The notes: a model not told the origin generated them from the sequence alone. Positions 1 to 9,080 are shown, counted from the stretch's first letter. The stretch: 64,000 bases of DNA from Anaerolineales bacterium (GCA_014379595.1 JACMLM010000009.1:24474-88473); one strand, 5' to 3'. Numbers and translations: made by a program.

Positions 1-1305
1 GCCAGCTTCATCTTTTATGATCACTGTTTCGTCACGTACCCAGCGCCAGTTGCCACCTTTTGTTTGCATTCTATATTCAATGGATGATTTATCTTTTTCT
101 GAAATATAACGTTTCAATTCATCCAGCACCATGGGCATATCTTGTGGATGAACTAATTTCTTCCAAAAGGCTGGATCCTTAACCCATTCTTCGGCTGAAT
201 AACCAAGCAGTGTTTCTATTTGTGGACTAATATAAATCGCAGACCCTGATTCATCTGGAGCATCTCGATAGACAACAATGGACGTTTGCTCTACCAGCGT
301 GCGATAAAGTGTTTCCGCTTCTTTGCGTTTTAATTCCATTTCCTTACGAAACGTAATATCCTCAACTGTTCCTTCGTAATACAGAATATTCCCATCAGCG
401 CCACGGATGGCTTGCGCGTTTATAGAAGTCCAGAGGGTTGAGCCGTCCTTGCGATATTCATACGATTCAAAGCCAGTGATCTTTTCCTCATCTGCCAGGC
501 GGCTGTTAAAAACGTTTCTTAATTCAGGCTCAACATAGATCTGGGATGCAATGTTTGTGACCTTTTGAATCATTTCTTCAGGAGAATCATACCCATACAT
601 GCGCGCCAGAGCAGGATTGACACTAACAATGCCTCCCTGCGGTGTGCTTTGAAAAATGCCGTCAATCGCATGTTCAAAAATATTGCGATATTTTTCCTCG
701 GCAAGTTTCCGTTCCTCCAGTTCTTTTTGTAATCGCAGGTTGCTTTGAAATAATGTTTTTGTCAAAAGGCGGATCATTAAAGTGGTCACGATCAAAATAG
801 CAGCTGCTGACAGGAAGTCCCCGGGCACGCTGCGCACAAGTACATCAGGGGTATATACGCCGGATAATTCCCCAAAGACCAACCAGGCAACACAACCGAG
901 AGTGAATAGGGTGAGAAGCGCCATAGTGCGTTTGCTCATGACCAAACTCGCAATAATGAGAATGGCTGGATACGCCAAATTGCTGATATGGTGAATTCCC
1001 AAGCCTGTGGTTGCCAGGAGCGTATTCAGAGATATTAAAGCGGTGGCGAGTAGAACAGCGGCCCATTCAAATTTTTTGCGATGAATAAGATAAAAGGTTG
1101 CCAGAGTTGGGAGCAGGCCCAGTGCAAGAACTGCGGCGGCGAAAGTATTATTTGTTGTCAGGACAATGAAGATGCCCGCTATGAGTCCGATCATGACCAG
1201 AGTTGTAAGCCAGCGAAATATACTTGTGAAGCGTTTGGTATCCCCGTAGACTTCATTTATTAATGGTAATGTATCTTCGTGTTGATCAGAGCGCGATTTT
1301 GTCAT
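1..1305 (-). CDS. Membrane-anchored PAS sensor protein, C-terminus beyond the window
   Basis: Read on the minus strand from an ATG at 1305, the frame stays open to base 1 (435 codons), so only the N-terminal part is present. The first ~190 residues hold about five to six hydrophobic segments, forming a membrane sensor region. A coiled linker (RLQKELEERKLAEEKY) follows, then two PAS modules. The first contains 'DGIFQSTPQGG', 'NPALARMYGY' and a PAC tail 'YRKDGSTLW' to 'TVEDIT'. The second contains 'LLGYSAEEWVKDP' and 'MQTKGGNWRWV', a PAS-fold-3 pattern. The missing output domain is probably a histidine kinase or GGDEF domain, but the visible sequence does not decide between them. The downstream gene in transcription order is outside the window. 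Confidence 0.8.
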   Translation of the reverse strand, partial: MTKSRSDQHEDTLPLINEVYGDTKRFTSIFRWLTTLVMIGLIAGIFIVLTTNNTFAAAVLALGLLPTLATFYLIHRKKFEWAAVLLATALISLNTLLATTGLGIHHISNLAYPAILIIASLVMSKRTMALLTLFTLGCVAWLVFGELSGVYTPDVLVRSVPGDFLSAAAILIVTTLMIRLLTKTLFQSNLRLQKELEERKLAEEKYRNIFEHAIDGIFQSTPQGGIVSVNPALARMYGYDSPEEMIQKVTNIASQIYVEPELRNVFNSRLADEEKITGFESYEYRKDGSTLWTSINAQAIRGADGNILYYEGTVEDITFRKEMELKRKEAETLYRTLVEQTSIVVYRDAPDESGSAIYISPQIETLLGYSAEEWVKDPAFWKKLVHPQDMPMVLDELKRYISEKDKSSIEYRMQTKGGNWRWVRDETVIIKDEAG

Positions 1306-1388
1306 GGTGCTTCATCCATTTTACCGCGTGTTCAGTAATAAACTTATGCGCTCGAGATTAATTCCGAATTGAGTGATGTTTCTAGAGC

Positions 1389-3908
1389 TTAATCGTTGAA
1401 CGCGAACTTCAATTCCCAAATGTGGATCTGCGCCGGCAAAGGCGAATTTGGGTCGAGCATTTCCAAATGGATGGTCTGAACTTGTGTTGGCTCGGGGAAT
1501 TCGAAGGAAAGAACAGGTTCATCCTCTGATGCCTTGCCTTCGAATGTATAGGTGACAGGTTCCGCATCCAATGTTGGATAACAATTCAACTTGATCTGCG
1601 CATTCGTCGAACCGACTGTGATCGAAAATCCGCTGATTAGACGCGGGGAAGGAAATGTCAATTCGATAATGAAGGGATTGGACTCGAATGTTTTAGCGTA
1701 GGTGAAGAGAGGATCGTCATCGAAGAGCAAGCGAATCGAATCGGATTGACTGAGAGCCTCAAGGTACGAATGGCGAATCGCTACCTCCTGCCCATCAATA
1801 ATGACGACCCCCTCCTGCAATATCGCACGAGCCGCCTGTTCCGCCGCGAATATCTCATCGATATTATCCACGTAACGCAAATGGACTAAGTAGAAAGCGG
1901 GAGTACCATCCGGGTAGGGGATAGTTTTCTCCACACGAATGTCTGTTAGTTTATCGCTCTTTAATGCTTTGGAATATTCAAGCGGGACCATGATGAACAT
2001 GGTGTTCTCATCCACGGGGAATTTCTGCAGCATGTAACCTTCGATACTTCCCGTATCGAGCCAGGGTTGGACACCTAGAAAGAACCGATTCAGTACATCC
2101 GCGCCGTTTGCCCAGCTAGAGGTTAAGATAATGCGTGCCTCGGGGTGCTCTTGATGATATTCCTCGATAATGTCGTAGATTTGAAATGCTCCGTATTGGA
2201 GTTCCGTGTATTCCTTCGTCCAGAAGGCCCCGTTCTTCAGCGCGTCTACCAGTATAAATATATTTGCGCCTGCCAGCACTACAAATAATGCAAGAGATAT
2301 GATTAAATGCGGGACCTTCCACGTTGAAATGAATCGCGCGTGGCCCAGCCATTGTTTGAATCGATCAAAGAGACCCAGGCCGTGAAACCCAAGAAGGACT
2401 GCTAGGGTCATGATGGCAAAACTGTCTATAAGTTGGTTACACTCGGCTGCCAGGAGCACTCCCCCAAGTAAAATGTACAAAGAGGCGAGAATCCGTTTCG
2501 AGGTTGGCTTTGAAGCGTTGCTTGCCTCCTTCAACGCTTCACTCGGTTGTTCTATCCAGCGTAACACTGAATCAAGCCCGATGGCGGTCAGGATCGCAGC
2601 GGGTACTACGAACATTAGACTGCGCGTGATGCCGATCTGCACCATCGCCCCGCCAATGGGGGAAAGAAGCATGACGAGAAGAATTGCCCGGCTGGCAGAG
2701 TCGCGCAAGTGCCTTAATAGATAGGCCAGTCCCAGGAGCGCGAACGGCAGGGTGGCGAGCATGATGTGACCGTAATCCTTCATGATGTGGCGGATCTGAT
2801 CGCGGTTGTTGGGGATGTACCAATACCACGCACTAAGACCAAAGAAATATTCAGAAATGTACAACCTGATCTTTTCAGATATCGGCATGTCGCTGACCAG
2901 ATACGAACCCAGCAAATGTAATAACTCGCCGGAATTATTTGGGTTATCAATACGGAAGCGCAGATAAGGCAATACCAGAACAGCCAGCAGGAATCCCGCC
3001 CTAACGGCAGTATGCCGATTTTCCCAATGGTAGCGCCAATCGGAGACGAGCAGGATCAACGCGGTGACGGGAACCGTTAACTGCGCCGGGTTGTATGAAT
3101 AAAATGCCAGCGCGCCAAAGAAGATTGCCAGATATAGATATCGAGGTGAACGATACCGGTAGAGTAGATAGGAGCAGAGCGCTCCAGCGTAAAAGGCTAC
3201 GAATACCGCTGTTTCGAACGCAGTACGTGTATGTAGAAACCATGCCGGTGTTATCGAGAGCAGAATTGTCCCGCTCCACCAGTACTTCAACTTGAACCCA
3301 TCGCGTAAAATGATTCCGACCGCAATTGCCGCGATCATAGTGAAAGTCACGGATATTACGCGCGTTAGCACTGCTGATTTGCCGAATAGCAACAGCGGAA
3401 TCCATTGCAGATATACCGTAAGTCCCATGCCGTTGCCGAAATAGGCGGGGAGTAGTGTACCTTGCACATCGCGATACTTCATCGTGATGAGTTCATCCAT
3501 CGCCTGTGTCTGGAATGCTTCGTCAGTAAAAAAATAGATCGGATATTGATCGAGACCGACTAGGCGCGTGACCAGATAGAGAATGATCGCGCCCACGAAC
3601 AACGATATAGCGATATCATAATTTTTGTATTTGTAGAAGAAAAGTTTGCTGGAATTCTCTATAACCCCTTTGATGCGAGCACCAATACCCAGCGACTCAT
3701 CCCCGACCTCAACGAGCCGCGCGGCGTGCTGGATTTTTTCCCCATCCACGCGAATCCGCACCTGAACCTTGCCCTCCTTCTCTTTGCCTGCCTCTATAGT
3801 GACGGTGGTCTTTGTGTTGGGCTTGATCGAAAACTCGATCTCGTTTGCGGGTGACGCCTTGGGTTTGCTTTTAGGTTTGGGTCCGGGTTTGCGTTTTGCT
3901 GTCGACAT
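1389..3908 (-). CDS. Polytopic membrane glycosyltransferase-like protein (GT39/PMT type)
   Basis: An 839-residue protein. It starts with a strongly basic, Lys/Pro-rich tail (KRKPGPKPKSKPK) and a short soluble part. From about residue 105 there are roughly a dozen hydrophobic helices, followed from about residue 600 by a soluble, probably extracytoplasmic C-terminal domain. The pattern of an acidic first loop after TM1 (FTDEAFQTQAMDEL) resembles GT-C fold enzymes of the dolichyl-phosphate-mannose or ArnT/PMT group, which transfer sugars from polyprenyl-phosphate donors on the outer face of the membrane. The family call rests on topology and that loop, not on a diagnostic motif. The basic N-terminal tail is unusual for the family. 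The gene stands alone, with 134 bp to the next gene. Confidence 0.6.
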   Translation of the reverse strand: MSTAKRKPGPKPKSKPKASPANEIEFSIKPNTKTTVTIEAGKEKEGKVQVRIRVDGEKIQHAARLVEVGDESLGIGARIKGVIENSSKLFFYKYKNYDIAISLFVGAIILYLVTRLVGLDQYPIYFFTDEAFQTQAMDELITMKYRDVQGTLLPAYFGNGMGLTVYLQWIPLLLFGKSAVLTRVISVTFTMIAAIAVGIILRDGFKLKYWWSGTILLSITPAWFLHTRTAFETAVFVAFYAGALCSYLLYRYRSPRYLYLAIFFGALAFYSYNPAQLTVPVTALILLVSDWRYHWENRHTAVRAGFLLAVLVLPYLRFRIDNPNNSGELLHLLGSYLVSDMPISEKIRLYISEYFFGLSAWYWYIPNNRDQIRHIMKDYGHIMLATLPFALLGLAYLLRHLRDSASRAILLVMLLSPIGGAMVQIGITRSLMFVVPAAILTAIGLDSVLRWIEQPSEALKEASNASKPTSKRILASLYILLGGVLLAAECNQLIDSFAIMTLAVLLGFHGLGLFDRFKQWLGHARFISTWKVPHLIISLALFVVLAGANIFILVDALKNGAFWTKEYTELQYGAFQIYDIIEEYHQEHPEARIILTSSWANGADVLNRFFLGVQPWLDTGSIEGYMLQKFPVDENTMFIMVPLEYSKALKSDKLTDIRVEKTIPYPDGTPAFYLVHLRYVDNIDEIFAAEQAARAILQEGVVIIDGQEVAIRHSYLEALSQSDSIRLLFDDDPLFTYAKTFESNPFIIELTFPSPRLISGFSITVGSTNAQIKLNCYPTLDAEPVTYTFEGKASEDEPVLSFEFPEPTQVQTIHLEMLDPNSPLPAQIHIWELKFAFND

Positions 3909-4042
3909 TGCAGTTTATCCAAAAATTCGGGAATCCTCGGTAGGTTGACGATTCTATCACCCGATGTTCTTTACTGCACCCATTTTATTTGATTTGCAAT
4001 GCTCAGAGTTTTCAGCATTAGTATGTTGAGCGAATAGCTATG

Positions 4043-4630
4043 TTATGAGATCCAAACCATGACTTGTTCCCTGATGATCCATTCCCCATTTTTCTTTTCC
4101 ATCAGGTAATAATACCCTGCACCCATTAATGGACCTGCGACATTGCCAACGTATATCACGGCCTGGTCGAGTAAGTTGTTAAAGCCAACGCGTGAGAAAA
4201 TTGTGTAACCATACGAGTTGGGATATTTTTCTGTGAGCAATTCTCCCCAATTAGGTCCACTCGAAATCTCTGCGAGTTCATCTCTGGTTAAGAGCACATA
4301 GTCCATGCCGAGGTTCATATCTGATGCAAGCTGACTGGATTGCGAATTGCGGGCGAGATAGCTATCAATGGCCTCATTTGAGATACTCTTCAAACCAGAT
4401 TTGATGTAATCAATAGTCTCTTGAGGATCATCCTCTGAGATGTTCGTGGATGTGTTCTCCAGAATAATTGCTACGCCGCCTGGGTCATATACGAAGAAGG
4501 AGTATACAGCTTGCTCTTCTTTTTCAATATCAGCAGCGCTGGGAGTGGCTGCAGGAGTAAAAAGCGAACAGGCAACGAAATTTAGAGCGAGAAAAACTAT
4601 AGATGATCTTTTAATTAATTTGATGAACAT
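4043..4630 (-). CDS. Putative lipoprotein of unknown function
   Basis: A 195-residue protein whose N-terminus is a basic, hydrophobic signal ending in a lipobox-like 'NFVACS', with the predicted lipid-bearing Cys near residue 21. A Thr/Pro/Ala linker (FTPAATPSAAD) follows, and then a globular domain of about 165 residues, rich in acidic residues. No enzyme motif was recognised. The C-terminal stretch 'YYYLMEKKNGEWIIREQ' looks like the last strands of a compact beta fold of the kind seen in NTF2-like or DUF4878-like lipoproteins, but this is only a shape impression. It is expected on the outer face of the membrane. Monocistronic by appearance. Confidence 0.6.
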   Translation of the reverse strand: MFIKLIKRSSIVFLALNFVACSLFTPAATPSAADIEKEEQAVYSFFVYDPGGVAIILENTSTNISEDDPQETIDYIKSGLKSISNEAIDSYLARNSQSSQLASDMNLGMDYVLLTRDELAEISSGPNWGELLTEKYPNSYGYTIFSRVGFNNLLDQAVIYVGNVAGPLMGAGYYYLMEKKNGEWIIREQVMVWIS

Positions 4631-4718
4631 GATTCAATTCTCCTATCTTCAAGGACAATTTATAGCTGGGATTTGTTCCATTGTTTAATAGGATATTGGT
4701 AAGGGAATGTATATAAAG

Positions 4719-4750
4719 AAGAGACAGGCACCTGAAAGTGCCTGTCTCTT
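4719..4750 (-). terminator. Rho-independent terminator of the gene at 4756-5811
   Basis: A perfect 13-bp stem (AAGAGACAGGCAC and its complement) closes a six-base loop, five bases beyond the stop codon at 4756. On the minus strand it is followed by a T/A-rich run (CTTTATATA). Confidence 0.8.
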
Positions 4751-4755
4751 TGATT

Positions 4756-5811
4756 TTATTGTTTTAATCTCCAACTATTTTCACTTCGTTGATATCCAAA
4801 ACTCGCTGCGTTGTCATTCAGCCATAGCAGCTGCCTTACATGGACTGGAGCTTGGGCTTGCGGTTTCGTGCCCCATTCTCCTAATAAAGTATCCACATTT
4901 GCTCCTACAAAATCGATCTGGGGAATCTTTGATTCCATCTCAATGCGTAAAGCCGCCTCATAAATAAGATAAGGGTCAATATTATTTTGTTTGAGTTTAT
5001 TTATCACTTCTGGATGAACAAGAATATATTTTCCGCCTTTGGTCATTGCCTCCTGTATGGAGTTCATTCCTTCACCCAATACGAGCCTTGTGCCTGACCC
5101 GTCGAGTGAATTATTTGCAATGCTGGTAACAATTGGCGTCAATTGATCGTTCTGGGCGTTATTCACCGGTGTAGGCGTGGCTGCAGGTTTCGAGCCTTCT
5201 GACCTCAGTGGTACAGGGGAAGTTTTTGCACCTTCGACGACGCCCATCGCGATGATGCCGGTGGCGATATAAGGATCGATGTCTTTGACTTTCATGCAGT
5301 GATATTGAAATGTGATCGAACAGACGATCATACCTGCTCGGGCACCTTCCAGATAATTCAGACCGTGCTTTTTCATGATCTCATGATACTGATCCTGATA
5401 TTCTGCCAGAACCTGTCCTACTTCCATGAGCGGCTTGTTTTGCTCAGGGAAGTTCGTGATCATGGGCTTTGACATAACGTCAATACCATTTTGTTTGCAA
5501 TAGAATGCAAAGATATTCATTAATTTGGGCCAGGCTTCGTTGACCTCGTCGGAAAGGACGACAACGCCCGGGGCAATATTCTTTTGGGAGTTCAACGCGC
5601 GATACAGACTTGACCCTGCCAATCGAGCTGCAACGGCAAGGACTGTCCCGGCATGAGGCTTTCCACGCAGAAGCGGAATTTTCTCCTGAAAAATCTTTAA
5701 GAATTCCAGCGCAGCATCATGGCGTTTCTTCTGCATCTCGGGCGTGCCGAGGGGATTATTTTTATCAGGTTCCTGTTTTGGGGACTTTTTGAATAGATCT
5801 GAAAGTGGCAT
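4756..5811 (-). CDS. Conserved-looking protein of unknown function
   Basis: The start is set at the ATG at 5811 (MPLSDLFKKSP) because a perfect GAGGAGGT lies a few bases upstream. An in-frame ATG eight codons earlier has no such site. The product is 351 residues. Residues ~25-200 form a mainly helical domain (QEKIPLLRGKPHAGTVLAVA, 'GVVEGAKTS'). An Ala/Thr/Pro linker follows at ~205-225, then a C-terminal alpha/beta domain with 'GEGMNSIQEAM' and 'YILVHPEVINKL'. There is no signal peptide or convincing membrane segment, so it is probably cytoplasmic. No family was recognised. It is transcribed alone and ends at a strong terminator. Confidence 0.6.
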   Translation of the reverse strand: MPLSDLFKKSPKQEPDKNNPLGTPEMQKKRHDAALEFLKIFQEKIPLLRGKPHAGTVLAVAARLAGSSLYRALNSQKNIAPGVVVLSDEVNEAWPKLMNIFAFYCKQNGIDVMSKPMITNFPEQNKPLMEVGQVLAEYQDQYHEIMKKHGLNYLEGARAGMIVCSITFQYHCMKVKDIDPYIATGIIAMGVVEGAKTSPVPLRSEGSKPAATPTPVNNAQNDQLTPIVTSIANNSLDGSGTRLVLGEGMNSIQEAMTKGGKYILVHPEVINKLKQNNIDPYLIYEAALRIEMESKIPQIDFVGANVDTLLGEWGTKPQAQAPVHVRQLLWLNDNAASFGYQRSENSWRLKQ

Positions 5812-5858
5812 ATGTACCTCCTCTATATTTGACACATCATACTACAAGAATATATCAA

Positions 5859-5945
5859 TTAAAGAATAAAAAAGAGCGGAGTAATATCTTTGCCAAATTT
5901 TCCCATCATCATCGCTTCGTAAATAGGCCAGTTGCCGATGCACAT
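5859..5945 (-). pseudogene. Ghost of an ettA 3' end
   Basis: Bases ~5876-5950 align without gaps to the 3' part of the intact ettA at ~7368-7440, in the same orientation. In frame it reads MCIGNWPIYEAMMM, then GKFGKDITP, then a stop at 5859. The intact gene reads MYVGNWSDYETMMM, then EKFGKDITP. Differences include amino-acid changes, and the last ten residues of EttA are replaced by FFIL-stop. It is too short to function. Together with the intact ettA end it forms a direct repeat around the TetR-cupin pair. Confidence 0.8.
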
Positions 5946-5962
5946 CTAGTAAATTTACAGTC

Positions 5963-5991
5963 TTGACACGAAAGTGGAATCCCTGTATATT
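5963..5991 (+). promoter_or_regulatory. Sigma70-type promoter of the TetR-cupin operon
   Basis: TTGACA at 5963-5968 and TATATT at 5986-5991 with a 17-base spacer are close to consensus. The predicted transcription start is near 5998, about 30 bases before the TetR start codon. The promoter sits just upstream of the ettA ghost in the opposite orientation. Confidence 0.75.
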
Positions 5992-5998
5992 TAGATAG

Positions 5999-6018
5999 AA
6001 ATTATTTCTAAATAATTT
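5999..6018. promoter_or_regulatory. Palindromic operator, likely TetR autoregulation site
   Basis: A perfect 9-bp inverted repeat, AAATTATTT and AAATAATTT with two bases between, covers the predicted transcription start of the TetR gene. TetR-family repressors typically bind such palindromes beside their own gene. Binding here is inferred from position. Confidence 0.6.
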
Positions 6019-6027
6019 GGAAAACAA

Positions 6028-6627
6028 ATGACACCTAGAAAATACACAAAAACCAAACGCGAAGCTGCCTCAGAAGTTATTCGCCAACGCATTCTTGACT
6101 CTACATTGGTGCTTCACAGCCAAAAGGGAATCTTCGGCACATCGTGGAAGGACATTGCCCAACATGCTGATGTGTCGCTGGCGACGGTCTATAACTACTT
6201 CCCTTCCCTTGATGAACTTGTGCCTGCTTGTGGCGATTTGATGTATGCCATTGCGCAGCCGCCATCTCTGGACGATGCAAATGTAATTTTTTTCGATACT
6301 TTAAGTATTGAAGAAAGAATTACAAGGTTGGTCAAAACACTTTTCGATTTTTATGAACGTGGCGAACCCTATCTGGAAGTTGATCATCAAGAACGGTCTC
6401 TCGAGTCGGTGCGCGAATGGGAGGCGTATCTAAAATCGTTGATCGAAGGGCTGACGCGTATTGCCCTTAAGCCCATTAAACCGAACAAGCACGCAGTGGA
6501 AACAGTTGCAGCATTGTTGGACGTACCTGTCTTCTTATCGTTTCGCCGAAAGGGAATGTCCAAGTTCGAGATCGAGAAAACCATAAATACATTATTGTTA
6601 TGCTGGGTCAGCGACTCGGCAGAGTAA
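6028..6627 (+). CDS. TetR/AcrR-family transcriptional regulator
   Basis: A 199-residue protein. The N-terminal helix-turn-helix has the family pattern: 'IRQRILDSTLVLHSQKG', 'TSWKDIAQHADVSLATVYNYF', then 'LDELVPAC', at residues ~18-70. The helical C-terminal half would be the ligand and dimer domain and has no diagnostic motif. A strong promoter and a palindromic operator lie directly upstream, so it is probably autoregulated. The cupin gene begins 22 bases after the stop, which makes it the obvious co-regulated partner. The effector is unknown. The pair is bracketed by duplicated ettA 3' ends, suggesting later insertion. Confidence 0.85.
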   Translation: MTPRKYTKTKREAASEVIRQRILDSTLVLHSQKGIFGTSWKDIAQHADVSLATVYNYFPSLDELVPACGDLMYAIAQPPSLDDANVIFFDTLSIEERITRLVKTLFDFYERGEPYLEVDHQERSLESVREWEAYLKSLIEGLTRIALKPIKPNKHAVETVAALLDVPVFLSFRRKGMSKFEIEKTINTLLLCWVSDSAE

Positions 6628-6649
6628 TTCACGTTCAAAAGGAGAACCC

Positions 6650-7138
6650 ATGAACACGACTATCTCAAATCGTATTTACAGTTACAAAGCCAATGAAGGC
6701 GAGGCCCTATGGTGGATGGGGTCACTGGCAGTCATCAAAGCCTCAGGCAAAGATACAGATGAACGCTTCTCGCTTGTGGAAGTTGTTGAACATGAAGGGG
6801 CAGTTGCACCTTTACATGTCCATCATAATGAAGATGAAGCCTTTTGGATTTTGGAAGGTTCGTTGACATTTGAAGTTGGTGACAAAACTATCAAAGCAGA
6901 AGCAGGTTCGTTCCTCTTCGGACCAAAAGATATACCCCATCGTTACACTGTGGATAAAGGACCTGCAAGATTGCTCTTCATTTTGACTCCATCAGGCTTT
7001 GAAGATTTCATCCGCGAGACCAGCGAATCAGCGCCAACCTTCAGCCTGCCTGCTGCTCCCGAAGCACCTCCCACCGATGAAGAGATGGAACAGTTGATGC
7101 CTCTCGTGCAGAAATATGGCATGGAAATTCTCGGATAG
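6650..7138 (+). CDS. Single-domain cupin protein (quercetinase-like)
   Basis: A 162-residue protein with the two cupin motifs: 'PLHVHHNEDEAFWILEG' (two His and a Glu for metal binding) at about residues 56-72 and 'FGPKDIPHRY' (fourth ligand His) at about 94-103. The first motif's length and the final 'GF..F' segment resemble the quercetin-dioxygenase-like cupins often controlled by TetR-type repressors. Substrate cannot be told from sequence. A clear AAAGGAG precedes the ATG. It is the second gene of the TetR operon and ends at a strong terminator. Confidence 0.8.
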   Translation: MNTTISNRIYSYKANEGEALWWMGSLAVIKASGKDTDERFSLVEVVEHEGAVAPLHVHHNEDEAFWILEGSLTFEVGDKTIKAEAGSFLFGPKDIPHRYTVDKGPARLLFILTPSGFEDFIRETSESAPTFSLPAAPEAPPTDEEMEQLMPLVQKYGMEILG

Positions 7139-7160
7139 AAATACTTGAAATTTATAGATG

Positions 7161-7194
7161 AAAAATCCCCTGCTCTTAAGAGCAGGGGATTTTT
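7161..7194. terminator. Bidirectional terminator after the cupin gene
   Basis: A perfect 34-base palindrome (AAAAATCCCCTGCTCTT and its complement) lies 22 bases beyond the cupin stop. It is flanked by A and T runs on both sides, so it can work in either direction. Confidence 0.85.
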
Positions 7195-7241
7195 GTAAAC
7201 ATGAATTATCGTTTCAAATTTCTATATTTCACTTACCTTAG

Positions 7242-7328
7242 ATGTCATTCTGAAGGAGCGTTCTTCGCGACCGAAGAATCTCTGCGGATGTCTCGTAAGA
7301 GACCCTTCGCTATCGCTCAGGGTGACAT
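7242..7328. repeat. Palindromic intergenic repeat (ATGTCATTCTGA... type)
   Basis: The ends ATGTCATTCTGAAG and CTCAGGGTGACAT are imperfect inverted repeats. Inside are the nested arms 'CCGAAGAATCTC' and 'GAGACCCTTCG'. This belongs to the widespread class of small palindromic repeats that read TGTCATTCTGAG...GAAGAATCTC in many bacterial genomes. It lies between the cupin terminator and the ettA stop codon. Confidence 0.6.
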
Positions 7329-7336
7329 GATTTAGG

Positions 7337-9010
7337 TTATCTCTTCAGTTGACGATACTTCACGCGATGCGGAGTGATATCTTTCCCAAATTTTTCCATC
7401 ATCATCGTTTCGTAATCAGACCAGTTGCCAACATACATCTTGGCTTGTGAGTCGCCTTCGAAGGCGATGATGTGAGTGCAGATCCTGTCGAGGAACCATC
7501 TATCGTGGCTGACGACTACGACGACACCTGCGAATTCTTCGATGGCTTCTTCCAATGCGCGCAAGGTATTCACATCCAGATCATTGGTGGGTTCATCGAG
7601 CATTAACACATTTGTAACTTCGGTTAATGTCTTTGCGAGATGTACACGATTGCGTTCACCACCTGATAGCACGCCAACTTTCTTTTGCTGGTCTGCTCCT
7701 GCAAAGTTGAACGAGGAGACATATCCACGTGAATTGACTTTGCGTTTGCCGAGTTCGAGAAAGTCCGCGCCGCCTGAGATTTCTTCGTGGACAGTTTTAT
7801 CGGGGTCAAGTGTGCGGCTTTGATCGGCGTATGCAATTTTTACAGTCTCACCAATTTTGATCGTCCCACTATCTGGTTTTTCTGTGCCGTTGATCATTCT
7901 CAGTAATGTAGTTTTACCTGCGCCATTGGGACCAATGATGCCGACGATACTGCCGGGAAGAATGGATGCAGAAAATCCGTCGAGAATGAGGCGGTCGTCA
8001 TATGATTTCGTGACGCCTTCAAATTCAAAAACAATGTCACCGAGGCGTGGACCGGGTGGGATGTAAATTTCCAGATCTTCGCGGCGCTTTTCAGCTTCCT
8101 GACTCAACAAACTTTCATAGGAAGTAACACGCGCCTTGCCTTTGGATTGACGCGCCTTGGGCGACATGCGAATCCATTCGAGTTCACGGGCGAGGGTCTT
8201 CTGGCGTTGGCCTTCGGCTTTCTCTTCCTGTTTGAGACGTGCTTCTTTTTGTTCGAGCCACGCAGAGTAATTGCCTTTGTATGGAATACCATAGCCGCGA
8301 TCTAATTCAAGGATCCAACCTGCAACGTTATCAAGAAAATAACGATCATGTGTAACGGCGATGACGGTGCCTTTGTAATCGCGCAGATGATGTTCGAGCC
8401 ACGCAACGGATTCAGCATCAAGGTGATTGGTAGGTTCGTCGAGTAAGAGAATGTCCGGTTCGGTGAGCAGGAGTCGAGTAAGAGCGACGCGGCGTTTTTC
8501 TCCACCTGAAAGAATCTTGATCGGTGCATCCGATGGCGGGCAGCGCAGCGCATCCATTGCCACTTCCAAATGTGAATCCAGATTCCAGGCATCGTGCTTA
8601 TCGAGTTGTTCCTGCAATTTGGCTTGCTCTGCAACGAGCGCATCGAAATCTGCATCGGGTTCGGCAAATTTTGCATTGACATCATCGAAGCGCGCGAGCA
8701 TTTCGACGACGGGCTGAACCGCTTCTTTCACAACCTCGATCACTGTTTTTGTTTCATCGAGTTTTGGTTCCTGCTCAAGCAGCCCAATGGAATAGCCTTT
8801 GGCCGTGGAAATTTCGCCGATGTACTCCTGATCCACACCCGCAATGATACGCAGCAAGGTGGACTTGCCCGAGCCGTTAAGACCGAGCACGCCGATCTTG
8901 GCGCCGTGATAAAAACCGAGCGAAATATCGCGCAGGATTTGTTTATTGGTAGATGGGATGATCTTCCCAACTTTGTTCATGGAGTAAATTACAAGTGATT
9001 CGTTTGACAT
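7337..9010 (-). CDS. ettA: Energy-dependent translational throttle protein EttA (ABC-F)
   Basis: A 557-residue tandem ATPase, close to the usual ~555. The first cassette has Walker A 'GLNGSGKSTLL', signature 'LSGGEKRRVAL' and Walker B 'DILLLDEPTNHLD'. The arm region characteristic of EttA follows ('ELDRGYGIPYKGNYS'). The linker is charged. The second cassette has 'GPNGAGKTTLL', 'LSGGERNRVHL' and 'VLMLDEPTNDLD'. There is no transmembrane domain. EttA binds the ribosomal E site and gates entry into elongation according to the ATP/ADP ratio. Ghost fragments of a second ettA lie on both sides: the 5' end at 11106-11183 and the 3' end at 5859-5945. Immediate neighbours differ from gene to gene, as expected at an insertion-prone locus. 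Confidence 0.92.
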   Translation of the reverse strand: MSNESLVIYSMNKVGKIIPSTNKQILRDISLGFYHGAKIGVLGLNGSGKSTLLRIIAGVDQEYIGEISTAKGYSIGLLEQEPKLDETKTVIEVVKEAVQPVVEMLARFDDVNAKFAEPDADFDALVAEQAKLQEQLDKHDAWNLDSHLEVAMDALRCPPSDAPIKILSGGEKRRVALTRLLLTEPDILLLDEPTNHLDAESVAWLEHHLRDYKGTVIAVTHDRYFLDNVAGWILELDRGYGIPYKGNYSAWLEQKEARLKQEEKAEGQRQKTLARELEWIRMSPKARQSKGKARVTSYESLLSQEAEKRREDLEIYIPPGPRLGDIVFEFEGVTKSYDDRLILDGFSASILPGSIVGIIGPNGAGKTTLLRMINGTEKPDSGTIKIGETVKIAYADQSRTLDPDKTVHEEISGGADFLELGKRKVNSRGYVSSFNFAGADQQKKVGVLSGGERNRVHLAKTLTEVTNVLMLDEPTNDLDVNTLRALEEAIEEFAGVVVVVSHDRWFLDRICTHIIAFEGDSQAKMYVGNWSDYETMMMEKFGKDITPHRVKYRQLKR

Positions 9011-9080
9011 CGGATTCCAGATATTAGAGAATAGATTTTAGAGAACAGTCGGGTATTGTATCAGAGAGTGAGATATTATT

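Noticed and set aside
5842..6027. 61-residue ORF on the minus strand
   Set aside because: It covers the ettA ghost in the wrong frame and the TetR promoter. The meaningful reading is the shifted frame that restores EttA residues.
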